Notes under the pieces: model-generated
Told to the model about the DNA's origin: nothing
The model's input: only the letters and a program-made list of their open reading frames with translations
Databases searched by the model: none
Origin: Candidatus Latescibacterota bacterium
GTDB lineage: Bacteria > Latescibacterota > UBA2968
Reading direction: 5' to 3'
Assembly: GCA_022823725.1 (NCBI GenBank)
Contig: JAJEHL010000010.1
Location: 84,736 to 148,735 of the forward strand
DNA: 64,000 bases
Made by a program: the position numbers and the translations under genes
Part shown: positions 24,426-33,081 of the stretch, piece by piece
Layout: each line of letters opens with the position of its first letter
Numbering within the stretch: position 1 is the stretch's first letter

Positions 24426-25270
24426 CCCGATGTCTCTCGCGCTTCTAACAACACTTTTGACAATTGTTTTGCAAATTTCACCTGACTATTGTCCTCGGGT
24501 TCATAGCCGATTTTCTTTCGCGCATTGGAGATCGTCCAGAAATTATGTGAATTGCCGCTGATACCGTAAAAAATTTGAAATGGAATACCATGTTCATTTT
24601 CGATATTTTCTGCCTCAATGCTCTTCACAATCAACTGCACCTGATCCCGAATGCTCAAATACGCGCCCAATCCCCGATGCATACTTTTCAAATTCGTGGA
24701 TTTTGCGCGATCCATATCGGTCTCACGCGGGCCACCTATCCGAATCTGCACATTTTCCAGCTTTTTGCCACCATTCATCAATCCCGTTGCAAAGGTAAAG
24801 CCCAACAACTCGTATTGCGCCTTTGCCCAGCCGTAATAATTGTCGGAAAGCGGGTACATCTCTGGCGTTACAAATTCCTGCTTGCCAGCCCAGATCAGAT
24901 TCTCATAATAATCCGCCGCGTGATTTGAACTGATGATCACGGCGCGTCGAACATTTTCCTCCACACACGTCTGATACACATTGTGCGCCATATCGATGTT
25001 CGTCATCTCTGCCCAGAAGCGATCTCCCTGGTCTCTTGCCCGCACAAATCCGCAGTGGATTATCGCATCCTGCCCCCTGAAATACTCCCGATACGCATCC
25101 CGATCTCGATTCGTCAAATCCGCAATCACCGCATCGCCCACTTCCTCGCCTTCGCGATTGGTCGTCTTAACGTCTAAAATCGTCAGGTCATATCGCTCGC
25201 GCAATACGGGCAACATCCGCCCAGCCACATAACCTGTACCCCCCGTAATAAGTACTTTTCTTTTTGACAT
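24422..25270 (-). CDS. NAD-dependent epimerase/dehydratase (extended SDR)
   Basis: The 282-residue protein has the SDR dinucleotide motif VLITGGTGYVAGRML at the N-terminus, VISSNHAADYYE in the active-site strand and the catalytic YYGWAKAQYE (YxxxK). Such enzymes act on nucleotide sugars or free sugar acids, and a uronate-dehydrogenase-like role is possible. GGAG precedes the ATG at 25270; the longer open frame upstream has no ribosome-binding site. It overlaps dusB by four bases and follows a PhyH-like gene by 17 bases, so four genes are likely co-transcribed. Confidence 0.85.
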   Translation of the reverse strand: MSKRKVLITGGTGYVAGRMLPVLRERYDLTILDVKTTNREGEEVGDAVIADLTNRDRDAYREYFRGQDAIIHCGFVRARDQGDRFWAEMTNIDMAHNVYQTCVEENVRRAVIISSNHAADYYENLIWAGKQEFVTPEMYPLSDNYYGWAKAQYELLGFTFATGLMNGGKKLENVQIRIGGPRETDMDRAKSTNLKSMHRGLGAYLSIRDQVQLIVKSIEAENIENEHGIPFQIFYGISGNSHNFWTISNARKKIGYEPEDNSQVKFAKQLSKVLLEARETSG

Positions 25271-25287
25271 ATCTGCTCCTTCAATCA

Positions 25288-26046
25288 TCACGACAATGGA
25301 AACGGCATCCCGACTTTTGGAAAATGTCCAAATCGATCTTCGCCGCGCAATACAATAGGCTCCCACGCCTGCTTGTGTGAATTGAGCGTGGTCTGTTTGA
25401 CATGCGGAGGAATGAACCGAACCGTCAACCCGCACCGCCGTCGGTTTGACCGATTGGGATTGCTCGCGTGAAATAATTGCCCGTCGTGAACCGACATCTG
25501 CCCGGCCTTTAACACAATATCGACTGCCGCGCTATCATCGACATGTTCATCTGGGATCTCCTGGTTAATACTCAGCAAATTGCCTTCGCGCGCCGATTTG
25601 CCATGTGCTGCAATCCCATTTTTGTGCGATCCCGGAATAAAGCGCATACACCCATTCTCCACATCCGCGTCATCAATAGCGATCCATGCCGTGTGTGCAA
25701 TGGGCGGTTTCAGGCCCCAGTACGTAATATCTTGATGCCACGCCACAAATATCTTTGCCTCTGGATCGGGATATTTGCAAAAAAAGTGGGTGGATAGCAG
25801 CATCACATTATCGCCCATCACAGCCTGCATCACGTCTAAGATCCGCTCATCCGTTGCCAGTTGCCAGATAAACACCTCATCAAAATGCCGCCCCTGCAAA
25901 CCGATCTGGCACTTCTCCTTGCCTTCGCGCGCTTCTAAATCGTCAAATAACGTGCGAAAATGCCCGATCTCGCGTTCTGAGAACACATCGACTTCTGTCA
26001 AAAATCCCTGCGTCTCATAAGTTTCGACCATAGAATCCAAAGGCAT
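25288..26046 (-). CDS. Phytanoyl-CoA dioxygenase (PhyH) family protein
   Basis: The 252-residue Fe(II)/2-oxoglutarate dioxygenase has the metal ligands His104-Gln-Asp106 in AWHQDITYWG and His193 in GQLFHASNPN, with arginines downstream (NRRRCGLTVRF) for 2-oxoglutarate. GCMRFIPGSHK is typical of the family, including ectoine hydroxylase-like members. AAGGAA precedes the ATG at 26046. It is only distantly similar to the PhyH-like protein at 5246, so the two are not a recent duplication. It probably heads the operon with the epimerase, dusB and larB; the substrate is unknown. Confidence 0.88.
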   Translation of the reverse strand: MPLDSMVETYETQGFLTEVDVFSEREIGHFRTLFDDLEAREGKEKCQIGLQGRHFDEVFIWQLATDERILDVMQAVMGDNVMLLSTHFFCKYPDPEAKIFVAWHQDITYWGLKPPIAHTAWIAIDDADVENGCMRFIPGSHKNGIAAHGKSAREGNLLSINQEIPDEHVDDSAAVDIVLKAGQMSVHDGQLFHASNPNRSNRRRCGLTVRFIPPHVKQTTLNSHKQAWEPIVLRGEDRFGHFPKVGMPFPLS

Positions 26047-26129
26047 GGCGCGTTCCTTTCGTGAGCAATGGTGAGTTGCATATAAACTATGAGGAATGTC
26101 CCAAATTCGCAACCCGTTTTCCAAATTGC

Positions 26130-26210
26130 TTAAAAAAGAACCGGTTCAAAAGCGAAGCCACGCAGAACTTATCCCGCGCAGTGTTCGCATATCAAACCGG
26201 CTTTTAACCG
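26130..26210 (-). terminator. Possible rho-independent terminator after the dapF-like gene
   Basis: On the minus strand GCCGGTTTGA near 26205 can pair with the GAACCGGTTC segment near 26140, which is followed by TTTTTT. The intervening ~50 bases contain further pairing. GAACCGGTTC is itself a palindrome, so the exact fold is uncertain. Confidence 0.45.
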
Positions 26211-26224
26211 TTTTATGACCTGTA

Positions 26225-27097
26225 TCAGACGCCCATCTCGCGCAAAAAAGACGGACTCAGCGTACCGCGCGCCACCTCTGCCACAGGTCCCGCCATTGTC
26301 AGATTAAACCCTTCATCTACATCGATCATCAACGTGCCTCCGGGGGCTTCCACTGTCACAGGCGATGCGACCAGACCCAAACGCACCGCAGCACTTGCCG
26401 CGGCACATGACGAAGACCCCGACGCCTGCGTTTCGCCTGCGCCGCGTTCCCAGATCAAAATAAAAATTTTCTGGTCGCCCGTGGGCACGACCAACTGCAC
26501 ATTGGTTCGCCTCGGAAAAATCTCATGATTCTCCAACTCAGGTCCCAGGCGCAACAAATCGTCGCGCGACCACGCTTCGCCCCTCGGCTTAAACACCACA
26601 CAATGGGGATTGCCCACGCTCACACCTGTAAATACCATATCCTCGCCAGCAGCGGTAATCGGCTGTTCGATCAATTCCTTCACCTCAAGCGAACATGGCA
26701 ATGCCCCTGGTTCAAACGTCGCCTCCCCCATCTCCACAATCGCCGCACTCGCATCGCCCCATTCGTCAATATGCAAATCAATATGAACCAGTCCCCCCGG
26801 CGTATCGACTGAGAATGACGTTTTATCTACCTTACCAGTAGCATGCAAATACCGCGCAAAAATCCTCAGTCCATTGCCCGATTTCTCCGCCTCACTGCCA
26901 TCAGGATTCCATATCCGCAACCCAAAATCCGCACGATCAGACGCTTCCAATGTCAAAATACCATCACTCCCCACTCCCCAATTGCGATCACAGATTTTCT
27001 CAATGCGCTCTGGCGTCAATTCAAACGTCAGTTCTTTTGGATCCATCACCAGATAATCATTGCCCAATCCATGACCCTTAAAAAATCCGTTCTCCAT
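26225..27097 (-). CDS. Diaminopimelate epimerase-like protein with Ser in place of both catalytic Cys
   Basis: The 290-residue protein follows DapF throughout: FFKGHGLGNDYLVMD, WNPDGSEAEKSGNGLRIFARYL, GNPHCVVF and WERGAGETQASGSSSCAAA. In DapF the two-base racemisation uses Cys73 (xCGNG) and Cys217 (ETxACGSG). Here these positions are Ser73 (KSGNG) and Ser226 (QASGS). The length and surrounding motifs are intact, so this is not decay. It may be a serine-using epimerase, act on another amino acid, or be inactive. GGAG precedes the ATG. No other lysine biosynthesis gene is adjacent, so the cell may have a normal DapF elsewhere. Confidence 0.8.
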   Translation of the reverse strand: MENGFFKGHGLGNDYLVMDPKELTFELTPERIEKICDRNWGVGSDGILTLEASDRADFGLRIWNPDGSEAEKSGNGLRIFARYLHATGKVDKTSFSVDTPGGLVHIDLHIDEWGDASAAIVEMGEATFEPGALPCSLEVKELIEQPITAAGEDMVFTGVSVGNPHCVVFKPRGEAWSRDDLLRLGPELENHEIFPRRTNVQLVVPTGDQKIFILIWERGAGETQASGSSSCAAASAAVRLGLVASPVTVEAPGGTLMIDVDEGFNLTMAGPVAEVARGTLSPSFLREMGV

Positions 27098-27124
27098 AAT
27101 TACTCCTGTTTTTTATTTAAAACC

Positions 27125-28420
27125 CTAACTAACGACCACCGCGACCCGATGCATCGAATTGTTGAGATACCCCTTCGGATTCCATACAATGGCGTGTGGC
27201 TGACTGACACCTTGCGAATCGGTCGCTCTCGCCCAGATCTCGTAATATCCCGCTTTGGGAAACGCGATCTCCGTCCGCCAGTTCTGCCATGCATACGCAT
27301 TCACTGGCTCATCGAGCTTCGTATCAATCCATGTTGCACCAAAGTCAATGGACAGACGAACAGAATCGACCTTCCGGTCTCCCGCCCAGGCGTGCCCGCG
27401 CACTTCCAGAGTCCTCCCAGCCATCTTGTGACCGGTAGCAGGATTCGTAATTAACGACTTGACCTTCATCCAGTGGATAATATCGAAGTCCTTTTCCTCT
27501 ACCTTTTCCCCGGGCGCTATCATCCGATTGGGTACCCGATAATCCATTCCCGTCATCTTCGGACCATCGTGAACTCGATCTCGCAACCAGATGCGAGTCA
27601 ACCATTTCTGTGAGCATGACCCTGACCAACCGGGAATGATCAGACGCAACGGCGCACCATTCATAGGATGGATCGGTTTGCCATTCTGGGCAAAAGCGAT
27701 GAGATTGTGCTCGTCCATCGCCCTCTCAATCGGCACCCCACGCGAAAGGGGAAGCCGGCCTTCCTCACCAGAAACGTGGGTATCGGCACCCACATGTGCG
27801 GTATAGATCACATTGTCTTTCACTCCAGCAGCCTTGAGAACATCGGATAGGCGAACGCCGGTCCACTCCGAGCACGCCACAGCGCCATAGGTCCATTGAC
27901 TACCATCTGCAGGAGGATCAAAAAAGGCGCGTCCATTGCCGCCACACTCCAGTGTCAGCGCTCTGGTAACGACCTCAAAGCGTTGTTTCAGATCGTCAAT
28001 ACTGAGTGTCAGAGGATTATCCACCAGGCCATCAATCGTCAGTTTCCAGCCCACTGCATCCGTATTCTCTGGCGGAATGCCATTGTTTCGGATAAAGTGC
28101 CTCTCGGTCGGGGTAATCGCGTCATCAAGCAAGTGTGGAGGCGTTTCGGCATTCAACGGCCGATCATTGAGCACGGTCAAGCCATCCTTGCCCTGAATCA
28201 TATCCTCCGCAGCGAGCGCGACAGGAATAAAATGAGCCGGAATATTGCGATGAAACGGAATCGCTGCACCGACCATTGCCCCCATCATCGCCAATCCTGC
28301 CTTCTTCAAAAATCCCCGCCTGTCGGAATGCGTCTCCCGTCCAAACAATAAGTAATCAGCCTTATCGGGATTACTCTGATAAAGCTCAAATAATCCTTGT
28401 TCTTTAGTGTTTTTGTGCAT
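27125..28420 (-). CDS. Tat-exported sulfite oxidase family molybdopterin enzyme (SorA/SoxC-like)
   Basis: The 431-residue protein has a twin-arginine-type leader (SDRRGFLKKAGLAMMGAMVG, residues 32-51). The molybdopterin domain has the molybdenum-binding cysteine in LTLECGGNGRAFFDP, then PLRLIIPGWSGSCSQKWLTRI, and a C-terminal dimerisation domain begins at WMKVKSLITNP. Family members oxidise sulfite or act as SoxC; others are of unknown specificity. No cytochrome partner or sox genes are adjacent. AGGAG eight bases before the ATG lies in the final codons of the upstream HicB-like gene, so the two are co-transcribed. Confidence 0.87.
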   Translation of the reverse strand: MHKNTKEQGLFELYQSNPDKADYLLFGRETHSDRRGFLKKAGLAMMGAMVGAAIPFHRNIPAHFIPVALAAEDMIQGKDGLTVLNDRPLNAETPPHLLDDAITPTERHFIRNNGIPPENTDAVGWKLTIDGLVDNPLTLSIDDLKQRFEVVTRALTLECGGNGRAFFDPPADGSQWTYGAVACSEWTGVRLSDVLKAAGVKDNVIYTAHVGADTHVSGEEGRLPLSRGVPIERAMDEHNLIAFAQNGKPIHPMNGAPLRLIIPGWSGSCSQKWLTRIWLRDRVHDGPKMTGMDYRVPNRMIAPGEKVEEKDFDIIHWMKVKSLITNPATGHKMAGRTLEVRGHAWAGDRKVDSVRLSIDFGATWIDTKLDEPVNAYAWQNWRTEIAFPKAGYYEIWARATDSQGVSQPHAIVWNPKGYLNNSMHRVAVVVS

Positions 28421-28425
28421 AACCG

Positions 28426-28650
28426 CTACTCCTTTTCTGCTGCTAGCATCAGTCGCTCGCCCCTGGGCTCCGGTATTGGATCGCCAAATTCTTTTACGGT
28501 ATCAATCCAGAGGGCTATCGCTTGATTGACGTTCTTGAGAGCGGCTTCTTGTGTGTCACCATGAGCCATGCATCCGGGAAGTTCGGGAATTTCAGCTACG
28601 AAAGCATCATCCTCATTGCTCCAATAGAGAATGATCTCGTATTTGTACAT
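28426..28650 (-). CDS. HicB-like protein (orphan)
   Basis: The 74-residue protein has the partial RNase-H-like HicB fold: YEIILYWSNEDDAFVAEIPELPGCMAHGDT and ALKNVNQAIALWIDT. No C-terminal DNA-binding domain is present, and no hicA gene lies in the 65 bases upstream or downstream. It is therefore an orphan or a member of the stand-alone HicB-like group. The stop is five bases before the sulfite-oxidase-family start, and its last codons form that gene's ribosome-binding site. Confidence 0.82.
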   Translation of the reverse strand: MYKYEIILYWSNEDDAFVAEIPELPGCMAHGDTQEAALKNVNQAIALWIDTVKEFGDPIPEPRGERLMLAAEKE

Positions 28651-28715
28651 AATTCATTCTTCTCCAGTATCCACTATCATTCGCATCAACTCAGTTCAAT
28701 ATTCACTGCCGAGGT

Positions 28716-29336
28716 TCAATCTTTACGCCCCAGAGACTCTAAGCGCGTCAGCCAGTCGCTAAACCGAGGGCATTCAGCGCGAATAGCGTCCAAACTTATC
28801 TCCATTGCTATAAGAGAACCATAAAGGACCTTTTGGTACTGAGATATAATCTTCACAATTCGTTTGCTCGGAGCCGTTTCACTATTGTCATTAATATCTT
28901 CAGGCGTCGGAAACTTTTCGCGGATACTCAGCAATTCTTCAACAGACTCTTCCGACGCATCAATCGCATCCGCAAAGGCATCCACATTTGAGAATAACAG
29001 CCCCTCGAACTCATATTGTTGGACATAGGGAATAACACGCGACTGGTCCCAAGATCGATTTATCTTTCTCGCAACTCTTTCGAGTATGCGCTGTTCTAAC
29101 TGTTCAGGAGTTGCAGTATTTTTGTCACGAAACCCGTAAAAATCAACCAACGAAGTTACGCGGTTGAAGCTCCAAATCAGCCTTGCTATATCCGAGGCCA
29201 ACCGCTCTACCGTTACGTTGCCATTGAGTAATATAGGCTGTGGTTCCACGCCTTTTGACCGCAGATGGTCTGCAAGCACATTCTTTACGAACTCCTCTTC
29301 GGTTGGCCCCTCCACTGATATGGCGAGTCGTATCAC
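28716..29336 (-). CDS. DUF4276 family protein (Toprim-like) paired with an AAA ATPase
   Basis: The 206-residue protein starts IRLAISVEGPTEEEFVKNVL, with the VEGxTE signature of Toprim-like DUF4276 proteins. LVDFYGFRDK and YVQQYEFEGLLFSNV follow, with further acidic residues. I chose GTG at 29336 because GTGA overlaps the ATPase stop and GGAGGA lies five bases upstream; a longer frame starts 30 bases earlier. ATPase/Toprim pairs resemble OLD-family and related defence systems, where the Toprim part is a nuclease. That role here is inference. Confidence 0.8.
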   Translation of the reverse strand: MIRLAISVEGPTEEEFVKNVLADHLRSKGVEPQPILLNGNVTVERLASDIARLIWSFNRVTSLVDFYGFRDKNTATPEQLEQRILERVARKINRSWDQSRVIPYVQQYEFEGLLFSNVDAFADAIDASEESVEELLSIREKFPTPEDINDNSETAPSKRIVKIISQYQKVLYGSLIAMEISLDAIRAECPRFSDWLTRLESLGRKD

Positions 29337-30481
29337 GGACGTCCTCCGAGCAGGTTCTTCTGCCAAAGCTCACCTGAGGTGAAGTTTTCGTCGAGCCATA
29401 CGCGATAGGCCTGCTGTGTCAATTTGCGAGGCTTAGTACCTCCATCCTCCATATCCAACACAAAGATATCATCAAGATCAAACAAATCAACAAGTAAGGG
29501 CGATTGTGTTGCTACAATGATCTGCCTTTTCTTAGACAGGGCCTTTATCATACCTCCAATCAAGGCGATGGCTGCCGGATGCAGGCCCAGTTCTGGCTCA
29601 TCTAACAGAAGAACATCGGGCAACATCTCCACTGGAAGATTGAGGAGTGTCACCAGGGCGAAGAACCGCAGTGAGCCATCAGATGTGAGATGTGCGCCAA
29701 AGGTCTTGTCCATCCCCCTGGCCTTCCAGCGCAACAACACTTTTCCATAGCTCTCCTCAATCACAAAACGATCAAAGCCAGGCAGGATCCGACCTATGTG
29801 CTTACAGATCAGCTCAAAGCGCTTGATGTCTTCCCGCTCCAATCGGTGCAGCACGGCCGCCAAGTTGCCACCATGGCTGAGGAGATGATTGTTGTCCTCC
29901 ACATCCCATCTCTTTTTGAAGTTCGAGGCATCGGAAGTATCGTGAAACTGATATACCGAGCAGTTTCGCAGCAGATTGACGATGAACTGGGTGGTAAAGC
30001 GATAGTTCGCCAGAGGCGCGTGGGGTGGTATATCATCGACTATCTTGGCCTCCGTGTGACCGCTTCCGAGATATTGCCAGTTTTCGTCCGTGGGGCCGCG
30101 AAAAGCCTCTTCCGCGAATATAAGACGGTCAGGCTGAGCATAAGCGAGTGAGATATGATAATCATACTGGGCTTCAGTGGGTTGCATGGTTACCGTATCG
30201 ATAGCTGTTGTTCGCATAGTTACTGTGGCACTCAGTTGCGGGCTACGCTTGCTACCGCCAAACAACTGATCATCGGCTCCGCCTTGCATTGCGACGAATT
30301 CACCGAGCCTGCGAGGTCCAAGCATCCAGTTCAGCATTTGAAAAAAGCGAATAAAATTGGACTTGCCCGACCCATTGGCACCAATTAAGACCGCCGCTTT
30401 GGGAATCTCCGAAAGCTCGACATCAGCTAATGACCGGAACCCCTGAATACGGACCTGATCTATGAAGGTTGTTTTATTCAT
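29333..30481 (-). CDS. AAA family ATPase (ABC/SMC-like, AAA_21) of a two-gene module
   Basis: The 382-residue protein has FRSLADVELSEIPKAAVLIGANGSGKSNFIRFF at the N-terminus (Walker A GANGSGKS). The C-terminal half carries the Walker B/D-loop LLLDEPELGLHPAAIALI and the H-loop region IIVATQSPLLVD. LTSDGSLRF probably corresponds to the signature segment. It is of the overcoming-lysogenisation-defect/RecF-like group without its own Toprim domain, which is instead supplied by the overlapping DUF4276 gene. The layout suggests a DNA-sensing ATPase that activates a nuclease, hence candidate phage defence. The nearest gene upstream on the same strand is a HigA-like antitoxin. Confidence 0.85.
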   Translation of the reverse strand: MNKTTFIDQVRIQGFRSLADVELSEIPKAAVLIGANGSGKSNFIRFFQMLNWMLGPRRLGEFVAMQGGADDQLFGGSKRSPQLSATVTMRTTAIDTVTMQPTEAQYDYHISLAYAQPDRLIFAEEAFRGPTDENWQYLGSGHTEAKIVDDIPPHAPLANYRFTTQFIVNLLRNCSVYQFHDTSDASNFKKRWDVEDNNHLLSHGGNLAAVLHRLEREDIKRFELICKHIGRILPGFDRFVIEESYGKVLLRWKARGMDKTFGAHLTSDGSLRFFALVTLLNLPVEMLPDVLLLDEPELGLHPAAIALIGGMIKALSKKRQIIVATQSPLLVDLFDLDDIFVLDMEDGGTKPRKLTQQAYRVWLDENFTSGELWQKNLLGGRP

Positions 30482-30547
30482 CGCATATTCTCCCTATGCG
30501 GTAGCCTGCATATCGGTCAATGAGAAATCCCATTGCTCATCACTTTA

Positions 30548-30844
30548 TCAAATCGTCGGCTGTAGATCATAACGTTTGGCCTTAATTTGGTCTTCTCTCT
30601 TACGCGCTTGCACCAGATTATAAGCGGTCTGACGGCGTAGCCAGAACTCGGCGTTGGACCATCCGGCCTTCTCCAACCGAATAGCCATCTCCGGTGAAAT
30701 ATCCGCCTGACCATTCAGTACACGTGAAAGCGTATGACGGGCTACACCCAACACCTTCGCCGCTTCGGTAATATTCAGATCGAGAGGTTCTAAACAGTTC
30801 TTTTCAATGCTGAGGCCGGGATGTGGTGGATTCTTCATAGCCAT
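30548..30844 (-). CDS. HigA-like XRE-family antitoxin (orphan)
   Basis: The 98-residue protein begins [19 protein letters not shown], typical of HigA (PHPGE start). A helix-turn-helix follows ([36 protein letters not shown]) and then the [14 protein letters not shown] tail. HigA binds HigB RelE-type toxin and represses the operon. No higB gene is visible on either side: the 66 bases downstream are too short and the upstream neighbour is a frameshifted UPF0175-like gene. It may be a solitary regulator or remnant. Confidence 0.83.
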   Translation of the reverse strand: MAMKNPPHPGLSIEKNCLEPLDLNITEAAKVLGVARHTLSRVLNGQADISPEMAIRLEKAGWSNAEFWLRRQTAYNLVQARKREDQIKAKRYDLQPTI

Positions 30845-30877
30845 CGGTATCTCTGATCGCCCTTCAATGGATATTCA

Positions 30878-31127
30878 CTATTGGTTCAAGCTTTTCTGGA
30901 TGGTTCCCAGGTCCCGGTTGAGATCTTCAAGATCGTATTGGGTCGGCACTTTTCTGGCACGGGCATAGTCCATCATCTCCCACAAGGAAACACCAGCATC
31001 GCGAGCAGCGCGTGCAAGTGTGAGCTTTCCATCCCCGTATAGACGGGCGTAGTGCTCCAGCTTCCATTGCTGGATCGCTTTTGACAGCAGGGGAGCCGGA
31101 TACTTACCATCCGTTCCTTTTTCATTA
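30878..31127 (-). pseudogene. UPF0175-like small regulator broken by a frameshift
   Basis: An ATG at 31127 with a GAGGTGA ribosome-binding site starts KKERMVSIRLP. The family-like sequence then continues in another frame as LLSKAIQQWKLEHYARLYGD, LARAARDAGVSLWEMMDYARARKV and YDLEDLNRDL to a stop at 30878. One extra C in the CCCC run at 31092-31095 (plus strand GGGG) would join the two perfectly. It resembles UPF0175 proteins, which act with PIN-type toxins. It could be a real mutation or a homopolymer sequencing error. Confidence 0.65.
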
Positions 31128-31169
31128 CTTCACCTCATAACAAGAAGATAGGAGATTCTATAAGTCAAG

Positions 31170-32210
31170 TTACAACTCTCCGAATCTCTCTCGCAGATTG
31201 ATGACCTCGCCACTTTTCGCCGACTCGTATCCCGCCTGCACAATGGCAAGGCTCTTCCGCTCGCTCCGTCCCGACGTCGGGCCTTCGGTTCCTTTCAGCA
31301 CATAGTCCGCGAAGTCCTCAATTTCTTCCGCAAATGCCGAGAGAGCACTTTCGGGATAGGCAATTGCCTCCCGCTGATCGTCATTTGCCTCACACCATAC
31401 TTCACACGACGCCTGAGTCGCCTGCAACAGCCCTTTATCTCCGCAAATCACATAGCCACCCGGCGGATTTGGAAACTTCACCTCGCAACTTTGCAACACT
31501 GTCGTCTGAAATCCCGTTTCCATCGTCAGAAGCCCCGTCATAGTCCCCTCGACATCATCCCGCTGGAAGCCGCGAGCGTGATGCTCTTTCATATAGACGG
31601 AAGTGACCTCTCCAAAAACGTATCGGAGCATCGCCATCGTGTGAATACCATGAAGCATCCATGTGCCCGTTCCACCTTGCTGTGGATTGGAAAGCCACTC
31701 GCGCCGTCCCGGATAGGCGTAGGTAGGCCGCGCCCGAAATCCCGACGATACCGACGCCGACACCACTTCCCCGATATAAAGTCCCGTATCCACCACATGT
31801 TTCAAAAAACGCGCCATGGGATGGTAGGACAGGCTCTCTGCGACATAGAGACGCACACCCGCGCGATCAGCCGCATTGATCATCCGGGTCGCATTCTCCA
31901 CCGTCAGCGCCATCGGCTTTTCCACCAGCACATGCTTGCCTGCATCGGCAGCCGCGATTGCCTCTGGACAATGGTTGGGATGAGGCGTACAGAGCGAAAC
32001 CGCATCGATCTCGGGATCCAGCAGCGCATCGTCGAGATCGGTGTACGTCTTCTCAATCCCAAATGTCTCCGCCACGGCTTTCAGATGATCCGAATCCCGA
32101 TCCACCAGACACGTCACTTCAACCTTCCGCCCAAGCTCTCGTGCGCCCTCCACATGATGGCTCCCCGCCCATCCAACGCCCACGACAGCCATTCGAACAA
32201 TATCGCTCAT
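31170..32210 (-). CDS. Gfo/Idh/MocA family oxidoreductase
   Basis: The 346-residue protein has a canonical glycine loop VVGVGWAGSHHVEGA, then SLCTPHPNHCPEAIAAADAGKHVLVEKPMAL with the catalytic-type EKP. A C-terminal domain contains GTGTWMLHGIHTMAMLRYVFG. It is far from the paralogue at 6151 in sequence. It overlaps the upstream metallo-hydrolase gene by four bases (ATGA). As the last gene of the 18-kb minus-strand array, it probably acts on a sugar-derived or cyclic polyol intermediate. The substrate is unknown. Confidence 0.87.
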   Translation of the reverse strand: MSDIVRMAVVGVGWAGSHHVEGARELGRKVEVTCLVDRDSDHLKAVAETFGIEKTYTDLDDALLDPEIDAVSLCTPHPNHCPEAIAAADAGKHVLVEKPMALTVENATRMINAADRAGVRLYVAESLSYHPMARFLKHVVDTGLYIGEVVSASVSSGFRARPTYAYPGRREWLSNPQQGGTGTWMLHGIHTMAMLRYVFGEVTSVYMKEHHARGFQRDDVEGTMTGLLTMETGFQTTVLQSCEVKFPNPPGGYVICGDKGLLQATQASCEVWCEANDDQREAIAYPESALSAFAEEIEDFADYVLKGTEGPTSGRSERKSLAIVQAGYESAKSGEVINLRERFGEL

Positions 32211-33061
32211 CCTATCGAACTCCTATTGTCTCCCCGATCACTTTCTTCCTCCACAATCTTGGCAACCGTATTCAGATGTCGCTGTGGCATTCCATTCCGG
32301 TCTCTGGGCAGCCGATCCCCGATAAACTCGTCGAATCCAATCTGTTCCGCGACCTTCTCTGCCGGAATTCCCTCGCTCAACACCTCCCGAACCGCCTCCC
32401 GAACACCCGCCAGATAGCTGGCCTCCCATTGAATCCAGTCCTTCACCCGATCCGCGCCGAAGAGGACATCGCCATGACCGGGAACCAGAATATCGATATC
32501 AAGCGTCATAAGTTTGTAAAGAGAACGTTCCAGCACCTCGCTATTCCCCGCCCCAATCGCGGCCACAATACCAGTCACCACCGAATCGCCTGCAAACAAA
32601 AGCCGATGTTCCTCTATGTAAATACTCACGCCATCCGGGCTGTGTCCCGGCGTCGGAAACATCCACGCGTGCAGTCCACCCAAATCTATCCGGAGTTCAT
32701 CTCGATAGGTAATAGTCGGCTGGATTACCCGGGTCCGCGCCTCGGTCTCATCCACATCCCAGCGCGCCGCCCACCCCGGTATCTGTTTTTCGATCTCCGC
32801 AGGCGTGAGAGCATGTGCGAAAACCTCCCCTTTCGCCAGTGGTCCCGCACCGAGGATATGGTCTCCGTGACCGTGTGTGAGCGCCAGTCGATCTGGCTCG
32901 AATCCCCTCTCACGAATAAAAGAGGCCATGGCAGCCCCTTCATCTTCATAATTACTCCCATCAATCGCCAGCGCGGCCCGTTTCCCGATCACAATGCCAT
33001 TCTTACCATCCACAAAACGGCTATCAACGCTAAAAATTCCCGGAGCGAGTTCATTGAACAT
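32207..33061 (-). CDS. MBL-fold metallo-hydrolase
   Basis: The 284-residue protein has the metallo-beta-lactamase metal motifs THGHGDHILG, FPTPGHSPDG, LLFAGDSV and LVPGHGDVLFG. These account for a binuclear metal site. The N-terminus LAPGIFSVDSRFVDGKNGIVIG is typical of lactonase- or glyoxalase-II-like members. GGAGG lies seven bases before the ATG at 33061, which decides against a slightly longer frame. It is coupled to the Gfo/Idh/MocA gene by a four-base overlap and may open a lactone formed by an oxidoreductase. Confidence 0.87.
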   Translation of the reverse strand: MFNELAPGIFSVDSRFVDGKNGIVIGKRAALAIDGSNYEDEGAAMASFIRERGFEPDRLALTHGHGDHILGAGPLAKGEVFAHALTPAEIEKQIPGWAARWDVDETEARTRVIQPTITYRDELRIDLGGLHAWMFPTPGHSPDGVSIYIEEHRLLFAGDSVVTGIVAAIGAGNSEVLERSLYKLMTLDIDILVPGHGDVLFGADRVKDWIQWEASYLAGVREAVREVLSEGIPAEKVAEQIGFDEFIGDRLPRDRNGMPQRHLNTVAKIVEEESDRGDNRSSIG

Positions 33062-33081
33062 CAAGGTCCTCCACACGCCGC

